This document shows positions 27,395 to 36,076 of a stretch of 64,000 bases of DNA, piece after piece. Each line of letters opens with the position of its first letter. The stretch's first letter is position 1. The notes under the pieces were generated by a model. It saw nothing but the letters and a program-made list of their open reading frames with translations. It had not been told where the DNA came from and ran no database searches. A program made the position numbers and the translations under genes. This DNA is from Zunongwangia sp. HGR-M22 (lineage in GTDB: Bacteria > Bacteroidota > Bacteroidia > Flavobacteriales > Flavobacteriaceae): positions 3,743,001 through 3,807,000 of the forward strand of contig NZ_CP115159.1 in NCBI RefSeq assembly GCF_027594425.1, written 5' to 3'.

Positions 27395-28672
27395 TTAAAG
27401 CTCTAAAGCTCTTTTTACATCATTATCCATTAATAGTTCTTCTGGATTTTCAATTGCCTCTTTAACTGCTACTAAGAAACCAACAGACTCTTTACCGTCT
27501 ACAATACGATGATCATAAGATAGCGCCACGTACATCATAGGTCTAATTTCCACATGGCCATCGATAGCGACAGGACGATCTACAATATTATGCATTCCTA
27601 AGATACCACTTTGTGGTGGGTTGATAATTGGTGTAGACATCATCGAACCAAAAACACCGCCATTAGTAATAGTAAAAGTACCTCCAGTCATTTCATCAAC
27701 TGTAATTTTACCATCACGAGCTTTTAGTGCAAGTCTCTTAACTTCTTCTTCAACTCCTCTAAAGCTTAAATTTTCTGCGTTTCTCACTACCGGCACCATC
27801 AATCCTTTTGGACCTGATACGGCAATACTAACGTCTTTATAATCATATTTTACCTGAAAATCTCCGTCTATCATAGAGTTTACATCAGGATACATATCTA
27901 AAGCACGAACAACAGCAAGAGTAAAGAAAGACATAAATCCTAAACTTACACCGTGCTTATCTTTAAATTCTTCTTTATACTTTTTTCTTAGCGCATAGAT
28001 TGAAGACATATCTACTTCGTTAAAAGTAGTAAGCATAGCAGTTTCACTTTTAGCAGCTACTAAACGCTCTGCAACCTTACGTCTAAGCATAGACATTTTC
28101 TTACGAGATTCTCCACGTTTTCCTGTACCGGGAGTTCCCATAGAAGCTTTTGCCTGTACAGCATCGTCTTTTGTAATTCTACCATCTCTACCGCTACCAT
28201 CTACAGATTTAGGGTCTATCCCTTTTTCATCTAAGATCTTTTTAGCTGCCGGTGATGGACTACCAGAAGCATGGCTATCTTGTTTCTGAGAAGGCGTTGA
28301 AGATTTTGATGGCTTTTCAGTTTTTGCTGGAGCCTTATCGCTATCTTCTTTAGATTCTTTTTCTTCCTGCTCTTCTTTTACCTCTTCTTCTGCACTTTCA
28401 TCTTTGCTGTCATCATCTCCTCCACCTGGTTTATCAGCTTCAGTATCGATTAAACAAACTACTTCACCAACACCAACGGTATCGCCTTCTTCTGCTTTTA
28501 GCGTTATAATCCCACTAGCTTCAGCAGGTAATTCCAGGGTAGCTTTGTCACTATCGACTTCAGCTATTGCCTGATCTTTTTCAACGTAGTCCCCATCTTC
28601 TACCAACCATTCTGCGATTTCTACTTCGGTTATAGATTCACCGGGGGATGGAACTTTCATTTCTAAGGCCAT
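27395..28672 (-). CDS. odhB: 2-oxoglutarate dehydrogenase E2, dihydrolipoyl succinyltransferase
   Basis: E2 transfers the succinyl group to CoA in the TCA cycle and forms the core of the 2-oxoglutarate dehydrogenase complex. The 425-residue protein has a lipoyl domain (residues 2-77, lipoyl Lys43 in [10 protein letters not shown]), an acidic, Lys/Glu-rich linker (about 80-130), an E1/E3-binding domain ([20 protein letters not shown], about 135-170), and the catalytic domain (from about 190) ending with the active-site motif [15 protein letters not shown]. Only one lipoyl domain is present. It follows sucA on the same strand 55 bases downstream. Confidence 0.95.
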   Translation of the reverse strand: MALEMKVPSPGESITEVEIAEWLVEDGDYVEKDQAIAEVDSDKATLELPAEASGIITLKAEEGDTVGVGEVVCLIDTEADKPGGGDDDSKDESAEEEVKEEQEEKESKEDSDKAPAKTEKPSKSSTPSQKQDSHASGSPSPAAKKILDEKGIDPKSVDGSGRDGRITKDDAVQAKASMGTPGTGKRGESRKKMSMLRRKVAERLVAAKSETAMLTTFNEVDMSSIYALRKKYKEEFKDKHGVSLGFMSFFTLAVVRALDMYPDVNSMIDGDFQVKYDYKDVSIAVSGPKGLMVPVVRNAENLSFRGVEEEVKRLALKARDGKITVDEMTGGTFTITNGGVFGSMMSTPIINPPQSGILGMHNIVDRPVAIDGHVEIRPMMYVALSYDHRIVDGKESVGFLVAVKEAIENPEELLMDNDVKRALEL

Positions 28673-28727
28673 GTTCTTCTTTTTTATTTTGCTTTCTGGA
28701 TAAGCCAGAAAATTTATTCTAATTTAA

Positions 28728-31499
28728 TTAATCTTCAGTTAGTGATTTATCAAACACACAATCGATAACGCGTTGATGTCTTTTCTTAAAGCGAACTGCA
28801 CTACCAGCTGCCGGAGAACCGTAAAATTTACGGCTGCAACATCTAAATTTTTTCGCTTCGTCTATATGCATTAACATATGACCGTACGCTCCCATGTTTT
28901 TTGGCTCTTCTTGTGCCCAAACAATATCATCTGCGTTTTTATATTTGCTCATGATTTCTCTCATCTTCTCTACCGGAAGTGGAAACAACTGCTCTATTCT
29001 TACTAAAGCAACATCATCACGCTCGTTTTCTTCTTTATACTCTAAAAGATCGTAATAAAATTTACCGGTACAAAATACTAAAGTTTTCACTTTGTCTGCC
29101 TTAGCTTCTGGATCGTCAATAAGCATTTTAAAGGATCCTTCAGCAAACTCTTCTTTAGTTGAATTTACCCTGGAATGTCTCAACAAACTCTTTGGAGTGA
29201 AAATGATTAATGGTTTTCTAAAACCAAATTTCATTTGTCTTCTTAACAAGTGAAACATATTCGCCGGAGTTGTAACATCAGCAACGAACATATTATCCTT
29301 TGCACATAGCTGAAGAAAACGTTCCATTCTTGCTGAAGAGTGTTCTGCTCCTTGCCCTTCATAACCATGAGGAAGAAACATTACCAATCCGTTTTGCAAT
29401 TTCCATTTATCTTCTGCAGCAGAGATATACTGATCGATCATGATCTGAGCTCCATTCACAAAATCTCCAAACTGAGCTTCCCAAATCGTTAGCGTCTTTG
29501 GACTGGCCATGGCATATCCATAATCAAATCCTACAACACCATATTCAGATAGTGGCGAATTATAAATAAAGAAGTCTCCTTCTCTACCTTCTATATTATT
29601 ATGAAGAATAATTTCTTCTTCGCTATCTTCAACTTTTAATACAGCATGACGATGCGAGAATGTACCACGCTCGCTATCCTGGCCACTAATTCTTACATTA
29701 AATCCTTCAGCCATTAAGGTTCCATACGCCAGATGCTCTCCCATAGACCAATCTAACTTATTATCCTCAAAATACATTTTCTCCCTTAAATTGATAATTT
29801 TATTAACCTTTTTAAGGAATTTTTTGCCTTCAGGAAGCTTAGATATAGCCTTTGCCACTCTATCCAGTTCATCCATTTTTACAGTCGTATCGATATCCTC
29901 AATCATCCGATCTTCCTGTACATTTTCATAGCCATCCCACTCATCTTCCATAAATGGAGTAATTCTGGTGGTATCTTCTTTTCGTGAATCTTCTAAATCT
30001 TCTTCAAGCTTCGTTTTATAATCGTTCTCTAGCTTTTCTATATAAGATTCGTCAATTACACCGTCTTTTATAAGTTTTTCAGCATAAATATCTCTTGCAT
30101 TTTTATGCTTCGCTATTGCTTTATAAAGTTTAGGTTGTGTAAATCTTGGCTCGTCCCCTTCGTTATGTCCATATTTTCTATATCCTAATAAATCTATGAA
30201 GACATCTCGTTTGAACTGCATTCTAAAATCGAGGGCAAAAAGCACAGCATGTACTACAGCTTCAGCATCATCTGCATTTACATGAAGTACTGGCGACAAG
30301 GTAACTTTAGCTACATCTGTACAATAAGTAGAAGATCTAGCATCTAAATAATTGGTTGTAAAACCTATCTGGTTATTCACAACTATATGAATAGTACCGG
30401 CATTCTCGTAACCTTCCAGCTTTGCCATTTGCACTACCTCGTAAACAACGCCTTGAGCAGCTACAGCTGCATCACCATGCACTAGGATTGGCAAGACTTT
30501 AGAAGGATCCCCGCTATAACGGCGATCTCTTTTTGATCTTGCTATACCTTCTACTACAGGACCAACAGTCTCTAAGTGAGAAGGGTTTGGAGCAATATTA
30601 ATATTAATTTCTTTACCGCTACTTGTACTTCGGCAAGATGTCCAACCTAAATGATATTTTACGTCTCCGTCGAATATATCCTGTTCGTAATCTTTACCGT
30701 CAAATTCGCTAAAAATATCTTTAGCCGATTTACCAAAAATATTGGTAAGGGTATTTAATCGACCTCGGTGGGCCATTCCCATCACAAAATCTTTGACTCC
30801 TTTCTCTGCAGCGCCTTCGATTAATGCATCTAAAGCCGGTATCAAAGTTTCTCCTCCTTCAAGAGAGAATCGCTTTTGACCAACATATTTTCTATGTAGA
30901 AAACCTTCAAAAGCGACAGCTTCATTCAGCTTTCTTAAAATCTGCTTTTTCCTGTCTGTTTCAAACTGAGGATGATTTTCATTAACATTCAGTTTTTTCT
31001 GAATCCAATCGATTTCCTCAGGTTTTCTAATAAACATATACTCCACTCCAATGGAGTCGCAGTAAATATTTTCAAGATGCTTGATTATATCTTTCAATTT
31101 TTTAGGACCAATACCTAAAATATCACCTGCATTAAAAGTAGTATCTAAATCACCTTTACTTAACCCAAAAGTTTCGATATCAAGTGTAGGCTCATATTTT
31201 CTTCTTTCCCTAACGGGATTTGTTTTTGTAAATAAATGCCCGCGTGTACGATAGCCGTCGATTAGTCGAATAACCTGAAATTCTTTTAAAACGTGATCTG
31301 GCATTTGGCCTTCCTCAAACGTTACCGGAGCTTCATCTAAAACATCTGATGAGACACCGTTTTGCTCCATTCCAAAATCAAAACCCTGAAAGAATGCCCT
31401 CCAACTGGGCTCTACACTATCTGGGTATTGTAAATATTGATCGTATAATTCGGCAAAATATGCGGTACGTGCGGCATTAAGAAATGAAAATCTATCCAT
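28728..31499 (-). CDS. sucA: 2-oxoglutarate dehydrogenase E1
   Basis: This thiamine pyrophosphate-dependent E1 decarboxylates 2-oxoglutarate in the TCA cycle. The 923-residue protein begins with the conserved N-terminal helix (NAARTAYFAELYDQYLQYPDSV), contains GMAHRGRLNTL and LVHGDAAVAAQGVVYE, and the C-terminal transketolase half with PHGYEGQGAEHSSARMERFLQL. Length and motifs are those of the standard family. The two genes form an operon with odhB downstream; the E3 gene is not here. Confidence 0.96.
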   Translation of the reverse strand: MDRFSFLNAARTAYFAELYDQYLQYPDSVEPSWRAFFQGFDFGMEQNGVSSDVLDEAPVTFEEGQMPDHVLKEFQVIRLIDGYRTRGHLFTKTNPVRERRKYEPTLDIETFGLSKGDLDTTFNAGDILGIGPKKLKDIIKHLENIYCDSIGVEYMFIRKPEEIDWIQKKLNVNENHPQFETDRKKQILRKLNEAVAFEGFLHRKYVGQKRFSLEGGETLIPALDALIEGAAEKGVKDFVMGMAHRGRLNTLTNIFGKSAKDIFSEFDGKDYEQDIFDGDVKYHLGWTSCRSTSSGKEININIAPNPSHLETVGPVVEGIARSKRDRRYSGDPSKVLPILVHGDAAVAAQGVVYEVVQMAKLEGYENAGTIHIVVNNQIGFTTNYLDARSSTYCTDVAKVTLSPVLHVNADDAEAVVHAVLFALDFRMQFKRDVFIDLLGYRKYGHNEGDEPRFTQPKLYKAIAKHKNARDIYAEKLIKDGVIDESYIEKLENDYKTKLEEDLEDSRKEDTTRITPFMEDEWDGYENVQEDRMIEDIDTTVKMDELDRVAKAISKLPEGKKFLKKVNKIINLREKMYFEDNKLDWSMGEHLAYGTLMAEGFNVRISGQDSERGTFSHRHAVLKVEDSEEEIILHNNIEGREGDFFIYNSPLSEYGVVGFDYGYAMASPKTLTIWEAQFGDFVNGAQIMIDQYISAAEDKWKLQNGLVMFLPHGYEGQGAEHSSARMERFLQLCAKDNMFVADVTTPANMFHLLRRQMKFGFRKPLIIFTPKSLLRHSRVNSTKEEFAEGSFKMLIDDPEAKADKVKTLVFCTGKFYYDLLEYKEENERDDVALVRIEQLFPLPVEKMREIMSKYKNADDIVWAQEEPKNMGAYGHMLMHIDEAKKFRCCSRKFYGSPAAGSAVRFKKRHQRVIDCVFDKSLTED

Positions 31500-31537
31500 A
31501 AGTGGAAACTAATGTTTCTATAAAGTGTAAAACATAG

Positions 31538-31545
31538 CAAAAGTA
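31538..31545 (-). promoter_or_regulatory. -7 box of sucA-odhB
   Basis: TACTTTTG on the minus strand matches TAnnTTTG, 38 bases before the sucA start. Confidence 0.5.
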
Positions 31546-31773
31546 CAATTTTTAAAAAAAACTGGTTATAGCATTTAATAGTTTTATTCTATTCATTAAA
31601 GGAATTTTAACAATGCCACTAATCAACCTGAACAGTATTTCGCTAATTCTATTACGAATATGATAATTTAAAATGAAAAAGAAATTAGAAAGGGATTAAA
31701 ATTAAGGAAATTTCTACCAAACTGGCTACAAAAATAACCTTTCAGCTTAAAAAGATGAAACAGAACAATTCAG

Positions 31774-31806
31774 AAAAAAAAAGCTGAATAGTATTTACTG
31801 CTTCAG
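31774..31806 (-). terminator. Terminator of the polyprenyl synthase gene
   Basis: On the minus strand CTGAA and TTCAG, with an inner AGTA/TACT pairing, form an imperfect stem followed by nine Ts, directly after the stop codon at 31808. Confidence 0.6.
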
Positions 31807-31807
31807 T

Positions 31808-32782
31808 TTAAACCGTTCTACTCATTAGCATTTTCCCGAAATCACGTAAAGGTGTTTTCTTTTCTTCAGGAATAGCAATACCATCTAGAACATCGAAAGC
31901 CAAATTGGTGTATTTCTCGATCTCTTTTTTAGTAGATGCCGCTGCTCCACTACTTTTAAATATAGCTTTTACAGTTTCAATTTTACCAGAATTATCTTCC
32001 GGATTTATAGAATATAAGTATTCTAGTTGTTTTGCTTCATCTTTAGTGGATGCTTCTAAAGACTTCAGAAATAAAAATGTCTTCTTATTTTCTATAATAT
32101 CGCCTCCCACTTGTTTACCAAAAGTTTTTGGGTCACCAAATGCATCTAAATAATCATCCTGAAGCTGGAATGCAATACCTAATAATCTTCCAAATTGATA
32201 TATGGCTTTTTTACAATCTTCATTAACGCCAGCTACAATAGCTCCCATTTGTAAAGAAGCTCCAACTAATACGGCTGTTTTGTATTCTATCATTTTTAGG
32301 TAATCATCGATACTCACGTCGTCTCTGGTTTCAAAATCGATATCATATTGCTGTCCTTCACATACTTCGATAGCGGTTTTTGTAAAAAGCTTTGCTAATT
32401 CTTTAAAAGTATCGCCTTCATAATTTTCGAAAAGTTGGTAAGCGTTAATCAACATGGCATCTCCAGAAAGTATCCCCGTGTTGACATCCCACTTTTCGTG
32501 GACGGTTTGCTTTCCTCTTCTTAAAGGAGCATCGTCCATAATATCATCATGCACTAAAGAAAAATTATGAAAAATCTCGATCGCCAATGCAGCATCTAAA
32601 GCTTCTTTGTGATCTTTCTCAAAAATATCGGTGGCCATTAATACTAATACTGGGCGTAATCTTTTACCTCCTAAACCAAGAATATAAACCATTGGTTCAT
32701 AAAGATTAGCAGGTTCTTTAATTTTCAATTTATTATTTAAATAGTCTAAAAAAACCTCGCGATACTCTGTAATAGCCAGCAT
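31808..32782 (-). CDS. Polyprenyl synthetase family protein
   Basis: This trans-prenyltransferase condenses isopentenyl diphosphate onto allylic diphosphates to make a C15-C40 chain for quinone, carotenoid or cell-wall lipid synthesis. The 324-residue protein has the first Asp-rich motif SLVHDDIMDDAPLRR and the second FQLQDDYLD, plus GGKRLRPVLVLMA. The frame is open to 32827, but the start is taken at ATG 32782 (MLAITEYREVFLDYL) because it removes a non-family hydrophobic stretch and sits below a promoter box. Chain length cannot be deduced. It is divergent from the tetR-led efflux operon. Confidence 0.9.
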   Translation of the reverse strand: MLAITEYREVFLDYLNNKLKIKEPANLYEPMVYILGLGGKRLRPVLVLMATDIFEKDHKEALDAALAIEIFHNFSLVHDDIMDDAPLRRGKQTVHEKWDVNTGILSGDAMLINAYQLFENYEGDTFKELAKLFTKTAIEVCEGQQYDIDFETRDDVSIDDYLKMIEYKTAVLVGASLQMGAIVAGVNEDCKKAIYQFGRLLGIAFQLQDDYLDAFGDPKTFGKQVGGDIIENKKTFLFLKSLEASTKDEAKQLEYLYSINPEDNSGKIETVKAIFKSSGAAASTKKEIEKYTNLAFDVLDGIAIPEEKKTPLRDFGKMLMSRTV

Positions 32783-32824
32783 TAAAATAAATTTTGCGCT
32801 AAAATACCATAATTGCAATAATTT

Positions 32825-32832
32825 CAAATTTA
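32825..32832 (-). promoter_or_regulatory. -7 box of the polyprenyl synthase gene
   Basis: TAAATTTG on the minus strand, 42 bases upstream of ATG 32782. It lies just next to the TetR operator, so the regulator could affect both directions. Confidence 0.45.
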
Positions 32833-32862
32833 AAGGAAGAATTAAATATTTATAAAAACTCT

Positions 32863-32890
32863 GGAAACTTTATTTGTTTTAAAAGTTTCC
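32863..32890 (+). promoter_or_regulatory. Probable TetR operator, 9-bp inverted repeat
   Basis: GGAAACTTT (32863-32871) and AAAGTTTCC (32882-32890) form a perfect 9-bp inverted repeat separated by 10 bases. It encloses the -33 TTTG of the promoter and ends 6 bases before the -7 box. Its size and position are those expected for a TetR-family repressor binding site. Confidence 0.75.
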
Positions 32891-32904
32891 GAAGACTACA
32901 TTTG
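32873..32904 (+). promoter_or_regulatory. Promoter of the tetR efflux operon
   Basis: TTTG (32873-32876) followed after exactly 20 bases by TACATTTG (32897-32904), a complete match to the flavobacterial consensus, 17 bases before the TTG start at 32922. Confidence 0.75.
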
Positions 32905-32921
32905 TCAAAAAATTTTTAAGA

Positions 32922-33536
32922 TTGAAAGAACCAATTTTAAATATGGCGACAGAGATGTTTTTGGAATACGGCTTTAAAAGCGTCACTATGGACGATATTG
33001 CCGCTAAACTTGGCATTTCTAAAAAAACCATATACGCCAACTATTCCACCAAAACAAAACTGGTGCATGATGTTGCCTTCAATATTTTATATAAAATTCA
33101 AGATAGAATAGCGGAAATAAAGAAAAAGGATATTAACGCTATAGAGGAACTTTTTGAAGTGAAAAAACAGGTTAGTATTTTTTTAAAAGATGAGAAATCA
33201 TCGCCTCAGTTTCAATTACAAAAATATTATCCTGAAATTTTCGAAAATGTAGAGAATACTAAATGCGAGACTATAGAATGCAGTATTACAGAAAATGTTA
33301 CCCGAGGAATAGATGAGGGACTTTTTAGAGAAGACGTGGATAAAAACTTTGTATGCAAAATATATCACTACGGACTCAAAAGTGTAAGAGACACTGCCAT
33401 TTTCCCTCAAGAACAGTATAACAAAAGCGAAATATTTCAACTTTTTATAGAATACCACGTAAGAGGAATTGCCACCAAAAAAGGATTACAAATATTAGAA
33501 GATCTATTAAATAATAATGAGACAAAAACTAACTAA
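32922..33536 (+). CDS. TetR/AcrR-family transcriptional regulator
   Basis: This is the probable local repressor of the efflux operon. The 204-residue protein has a TetR N-terminal helix-turn-helix (about residues 5-50: MATEMFLEYGFKSVTMDDIAAKLGISKKTIYANYSTKTKL) and a C-terminal ligand-binding part with no recognised ligand. The start is TTG at 32922, close behind the promoter, with an in-frame ATG 21 bases on as alternative. It overlaps the tolC-like gene by 20 bases and leads a four-gene operon. A perfect inverted repeat over its promoter suggests autoregulation. Confidence 0.9.
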   Translation: MKEPILNMATEMFLEYGFKSVTMDDIAAKLGISKKTIYANYSTKTKLVHDVAFNILYKIQDRIAEIKKKDINAIEELFEVKKQVSIFLKDEKSSPQFQLQKYYPEIFENVENTKCETIECSITENVTRGIDEGLFREDVDKNFVCKIYHYGLKSVRDTAIFPQEQYNKSEIFQLFIEYHVRGIATKKGLQILEDLLNNNETKTN

Positions 33537-34893
33537 GAATTTATTTGCAATGTTTTTATTTATCAGCTTGGGGTTATTCGCCCAGACTGATAATGCACCA
33601 CAATCCTATTCTTTTTCCTTAGAGGAAGCCATTCGATATGGATTAGATCACAATGTAGAAGCCGTAAATGCACAAAAAGATATTGCAATTTCCCTAAAGC
33701 AAAAATGGGAAATCATTGCCCAGGGTTTACCACAGATAAGTGCTGGTGCAGATTACCAAAATAATCTAAAACAACCTGTGTCTTTACTACCCGCCGAGAT
33801 TGCGGGAGGAGAACCCGGTACTTTTTTACCTGTAGTTTTTGGGACTAAACAAAGTATGAATGCCACAGCGACCTGGAATCAGATAATTTTTGATGGTTCG
33901 TACATCGTAGGAATCCAATCTGCAAAAACATTGCTTCAGATTACCGAGAATGCCAAAACAAAAACCGATCAAGAGGTTAAAAAAGGAATTATAAATGCCT
34001 ACGGCAACGTTCTTTTAGCTGAAGAAAATGTGGAAATTCTTAAAATGAATGTAGAAAGTGTACAAAGTACTTATGATGAAACCAAAGCAACTTTTGAAAA
34101 TGGACTGGCAGAAGAGGAAGATGTAGAGCAACTTGAAATCACGCTGCTAACTTTAAAAAACAACCTGAATAGAAGTAAGCGAATGAAACAAATTGCTTAC
34201 GAAATGCTCAATATCACCTTGGGACTTCCAGTTGAAGCTGATATCACACTTACCGAAGAGTTAGAAGCTTTAGCCATGCAATATTTCGACTTGGCCATTT
34301 TAGAAAAAGAAATCCCGGTAGAAGAGAATATTGATTATAGAATTGCAAAAAACACCGCAGCATCTGCAGAAATTGAGGTGAAGCTGGAGCAAGCAAAAGC
34401 ACTCCCTTCGCTAACAGGTTATGTTAATTATGGATATCAGGGATTTAGCCAAAAATTTACATTCTTAACTGATAATCAGGATTATTTCAGTCAGTCTGTT
34501 CTAGGTATAAGTTTAAATATCCCCATTTTTAGCAGCGGTATGCGATCTGCCAGAACGCAGCAACAAAAAATTGCTTTAGAGCAAGCTCTTATGGATTTAG
34601 AGTACACCGAAAATGAGGTGAAGCAACAAATAAATTCTGCGAAAACAGAATACGAATACAGTTTAGATAATTACCAGGTGCAAAAGAAGAATCTTGCCTT
34701 AGCTGAACGTATCGAAAATAAGAACAAAATTAAATTTGAAGAAGGAGTTGCCAGTAGTTTCGAGTTAAACGAAGCACAAAGACAACTTTACACCGCACAA
34801 CAGGATTACTTACAATCTATGCTTAACGTAATTACAACTAAGGTTGAGTTAGAAAATTTATTAGATACAACTAAATATGAAGATCAAGAATAA
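33517..34893 (+). CDS. TolC-family outer membrane efflux protein
   Basis: This is the outer-membrane exit duct of the tripartite RND pump in this operon. The 458-residue protein has a signal peptide (cleavage after GLFAQ, about residue 23) and the duplicated TolC repeat of long alpha helices (YSFSLEEAIRYGLDHNVEAVNAQKD; KIKFEEGVASSFELNEAQRQLYTAQQDYLQSMLNV). The length is typical. It starts inside the tetR gene, showing tight coupling, and is followed by the adaptor after 13 bases. Confidence 0.92.
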   Translation: MRQKLTKNLFAMFLFISLGLFAQTDNAPQSYSFSLEEAIRYGLDHNVEAVNAQKDIAISLKQKWEIIAQGLPQISAGADYQNNLKQPVSLLPAEIAGGEPGTFLPVVFGTKQSMNATATWNQIIFDGSYIVGIQSAKTLLQITENAKTKTDQEVKKGIINAYGNVLLAEENVEILKMNVESVQSTYDETKATFENGLAEEEDVEQLEITLLTLKNNLNRSKRMKQIAYEMLNITLGLPVEADITLTEELEALAMQYFDLAILEKEIPVEENIDYRIAKNTAASAEIEVKLEQAKALPSLTGYVNYGYQGFSQKFTFLTDNQDYFSQSVLGISLNIPIFSSGMRSARTQQQKIALEQALMDLEYTENEVKQQINSAKTEYEYSLDNYQVQKKNLALAERIENKNKIKFEEGVASSFELNEAQRQLYTAQQDYLQSMLNVITTKVELENLLDTTKYEDQE

Positions 34894-34906
34894 TTACCCC
34901 CGCCAT

Positions 34907-36073
34907 ATGAAAAAATTAGCAGCAATTTTTAGTGTTTCTCTTTTATTAGCCGCTTGCGGAAACGAAAATAAAAAATCGGTGGATCAATTAATTGAAGAAG
35001 GCAATCTCTCTGAAATTAGGGCTCGCAAATCTGAGCTGAGTAAGGAGCAAAGTGCAATAACTTCAGATATTAATAAATTAGATGAAGAAATTAACAAACT
35101 CGATAAAAACAGAAGCCTTAATCTGGTCACTACGCAGAAAATCGCAGATAGTACTTTTGCGCATTATGCCGAGGTACAAGGTGATGTGGCTACAGATGAG
35201 AATATCATTATCTACCCAGAATATTCTGGAATTTTAGATAGAATCTACGTGCAGGAGGGTGACAAAGTAAATAAAGGACAGATTTTAGCTAAAATCGACG
35301 ATGGTGGACTATCCAGCCAGGTTGCTCAATCTGAAGCTCAGGCTACTCTTGCAAAGACAACTTACGAACGTCAAAAAAGACTTTGGGATCAAAATATCGG
35401 GTCTGAAATTCAGTATTTAGAAGCAAAAACAAATTATGAAGCATCTCAAAAAGCCGCAGAACAACTACAATCTCAGCTGGCAAAAACTTCTGTAATAGCT
35501 CCATTTAGTGGTGTAGTAGACGAGATCATCAGCAATCAGGGCGAAGTTGTAAGCCCGGGGCAAAGCCAGCTTCTAAGAATCATTAACCTCAGCAATATGT
35601 ATGTCGAGGCAGCAGTTCCAGAAAATTATTTATCTAAAATTCAGAAAGGAACTTCAGTAAAAGTAATGATTAGCTCTGTAAACCAAAATTATGAAGGAAA
35701 AGTTACTGAAGTTGGAAATAACATAAATCCAAACAACAGAACATTCCGAGTTAAAATTGCCATTCCTAATCCTGATCGATTAATTAAACCGAACCAAATT
35801 GCTACAATTTTGCTTAATGATTATACCGCTGAAGACGCAATTACTATCCCAGAGAATACAGTTCAGAAAAATTCTTTAGGAGAAAGCGTAGTTTACACGC
35901 TTGAAAGCAAAACAGACAGCACCGGTGTTGCAAAGAAAAACATCATTAAAACAGGTTATGTCTATAACAACATGATTGAAGTTACAGAAGGTTTAGAAGC
36001 TGGAGCAACTTTAATTGTAGAAGGCAGCAAGAGTTTAAGAGACGGACAGGAAGTAAAAATTAGCAAAAACTAA
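34907..36073 (+). CDS. RND efflux periplasmic adaptor (membrane fusion lipoprotein)
   Basis: This adaptor bridges the inner-membrane RND pump and the TolC-like channel. The start is taken at ATG 34907 (MKKLAAIFSVSLLLAACGN), which gives a lipoprotein signal with lipobox LAAC; the frame is open 30 bases further upstream. The 388-residue protein has an early coiled coil (about 20-65), the lipoyl-like hairpin (about 85-205) with PEYSGILDRIYVQEGDKVNKGQILAKIDD, and beta-barrel/membrane-proximal domains (PENTVQKNSLGESVVYTL). Its stop is followed 3 bases later by the RND permease. Confidence 0.92.
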   Translation: MKKLAAIFSVSLLLAACGNENKKSVDQLIEEGNLSEIRARKSELSKEQSAITSDINKLDEEINKLDKNRSLNLVTTQKIADSTFAHYAEVQGDVATDENIIIYPEYSGILDRIYVQEGDKVNKGQILAKIDDGGLSSQVAQSEAQATLAKTTYERQKRLWDQNIGSEIQYLEAKTNYEASQKAAEQLQSQLAKTSVIAPFSGVVDEIISNQGEVVSPGQSQLLRIINLSNMYVEAAVPENYLSKIQKGTSVKVMISSVNQNYEGKVTEVGNNINPNNRTFRVKIAIPNPDRLIKPNQIATILLNDYTAEDAITIPENTVQKNSLGESVVYTLESKTDSTGVAKKNIIKTGYVYNNMIEVTEGLEAGATLIVEGSKSLRDGQEVKISKN

Positions 36074-36076
36074 AAA

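Larger units (their letters stand above)
31500..31807. other. 308-base intergenic stretch
   Basis: The gap between sucA and the polyprenyl synthase gene holds the sucA promoter at its left end and the polyprenyl synthase terminator at its right end. The middle (about 31550-31770) is AT-rich and holds no frame, RNA gene or dyad that I can support. Confidence 0.5.
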
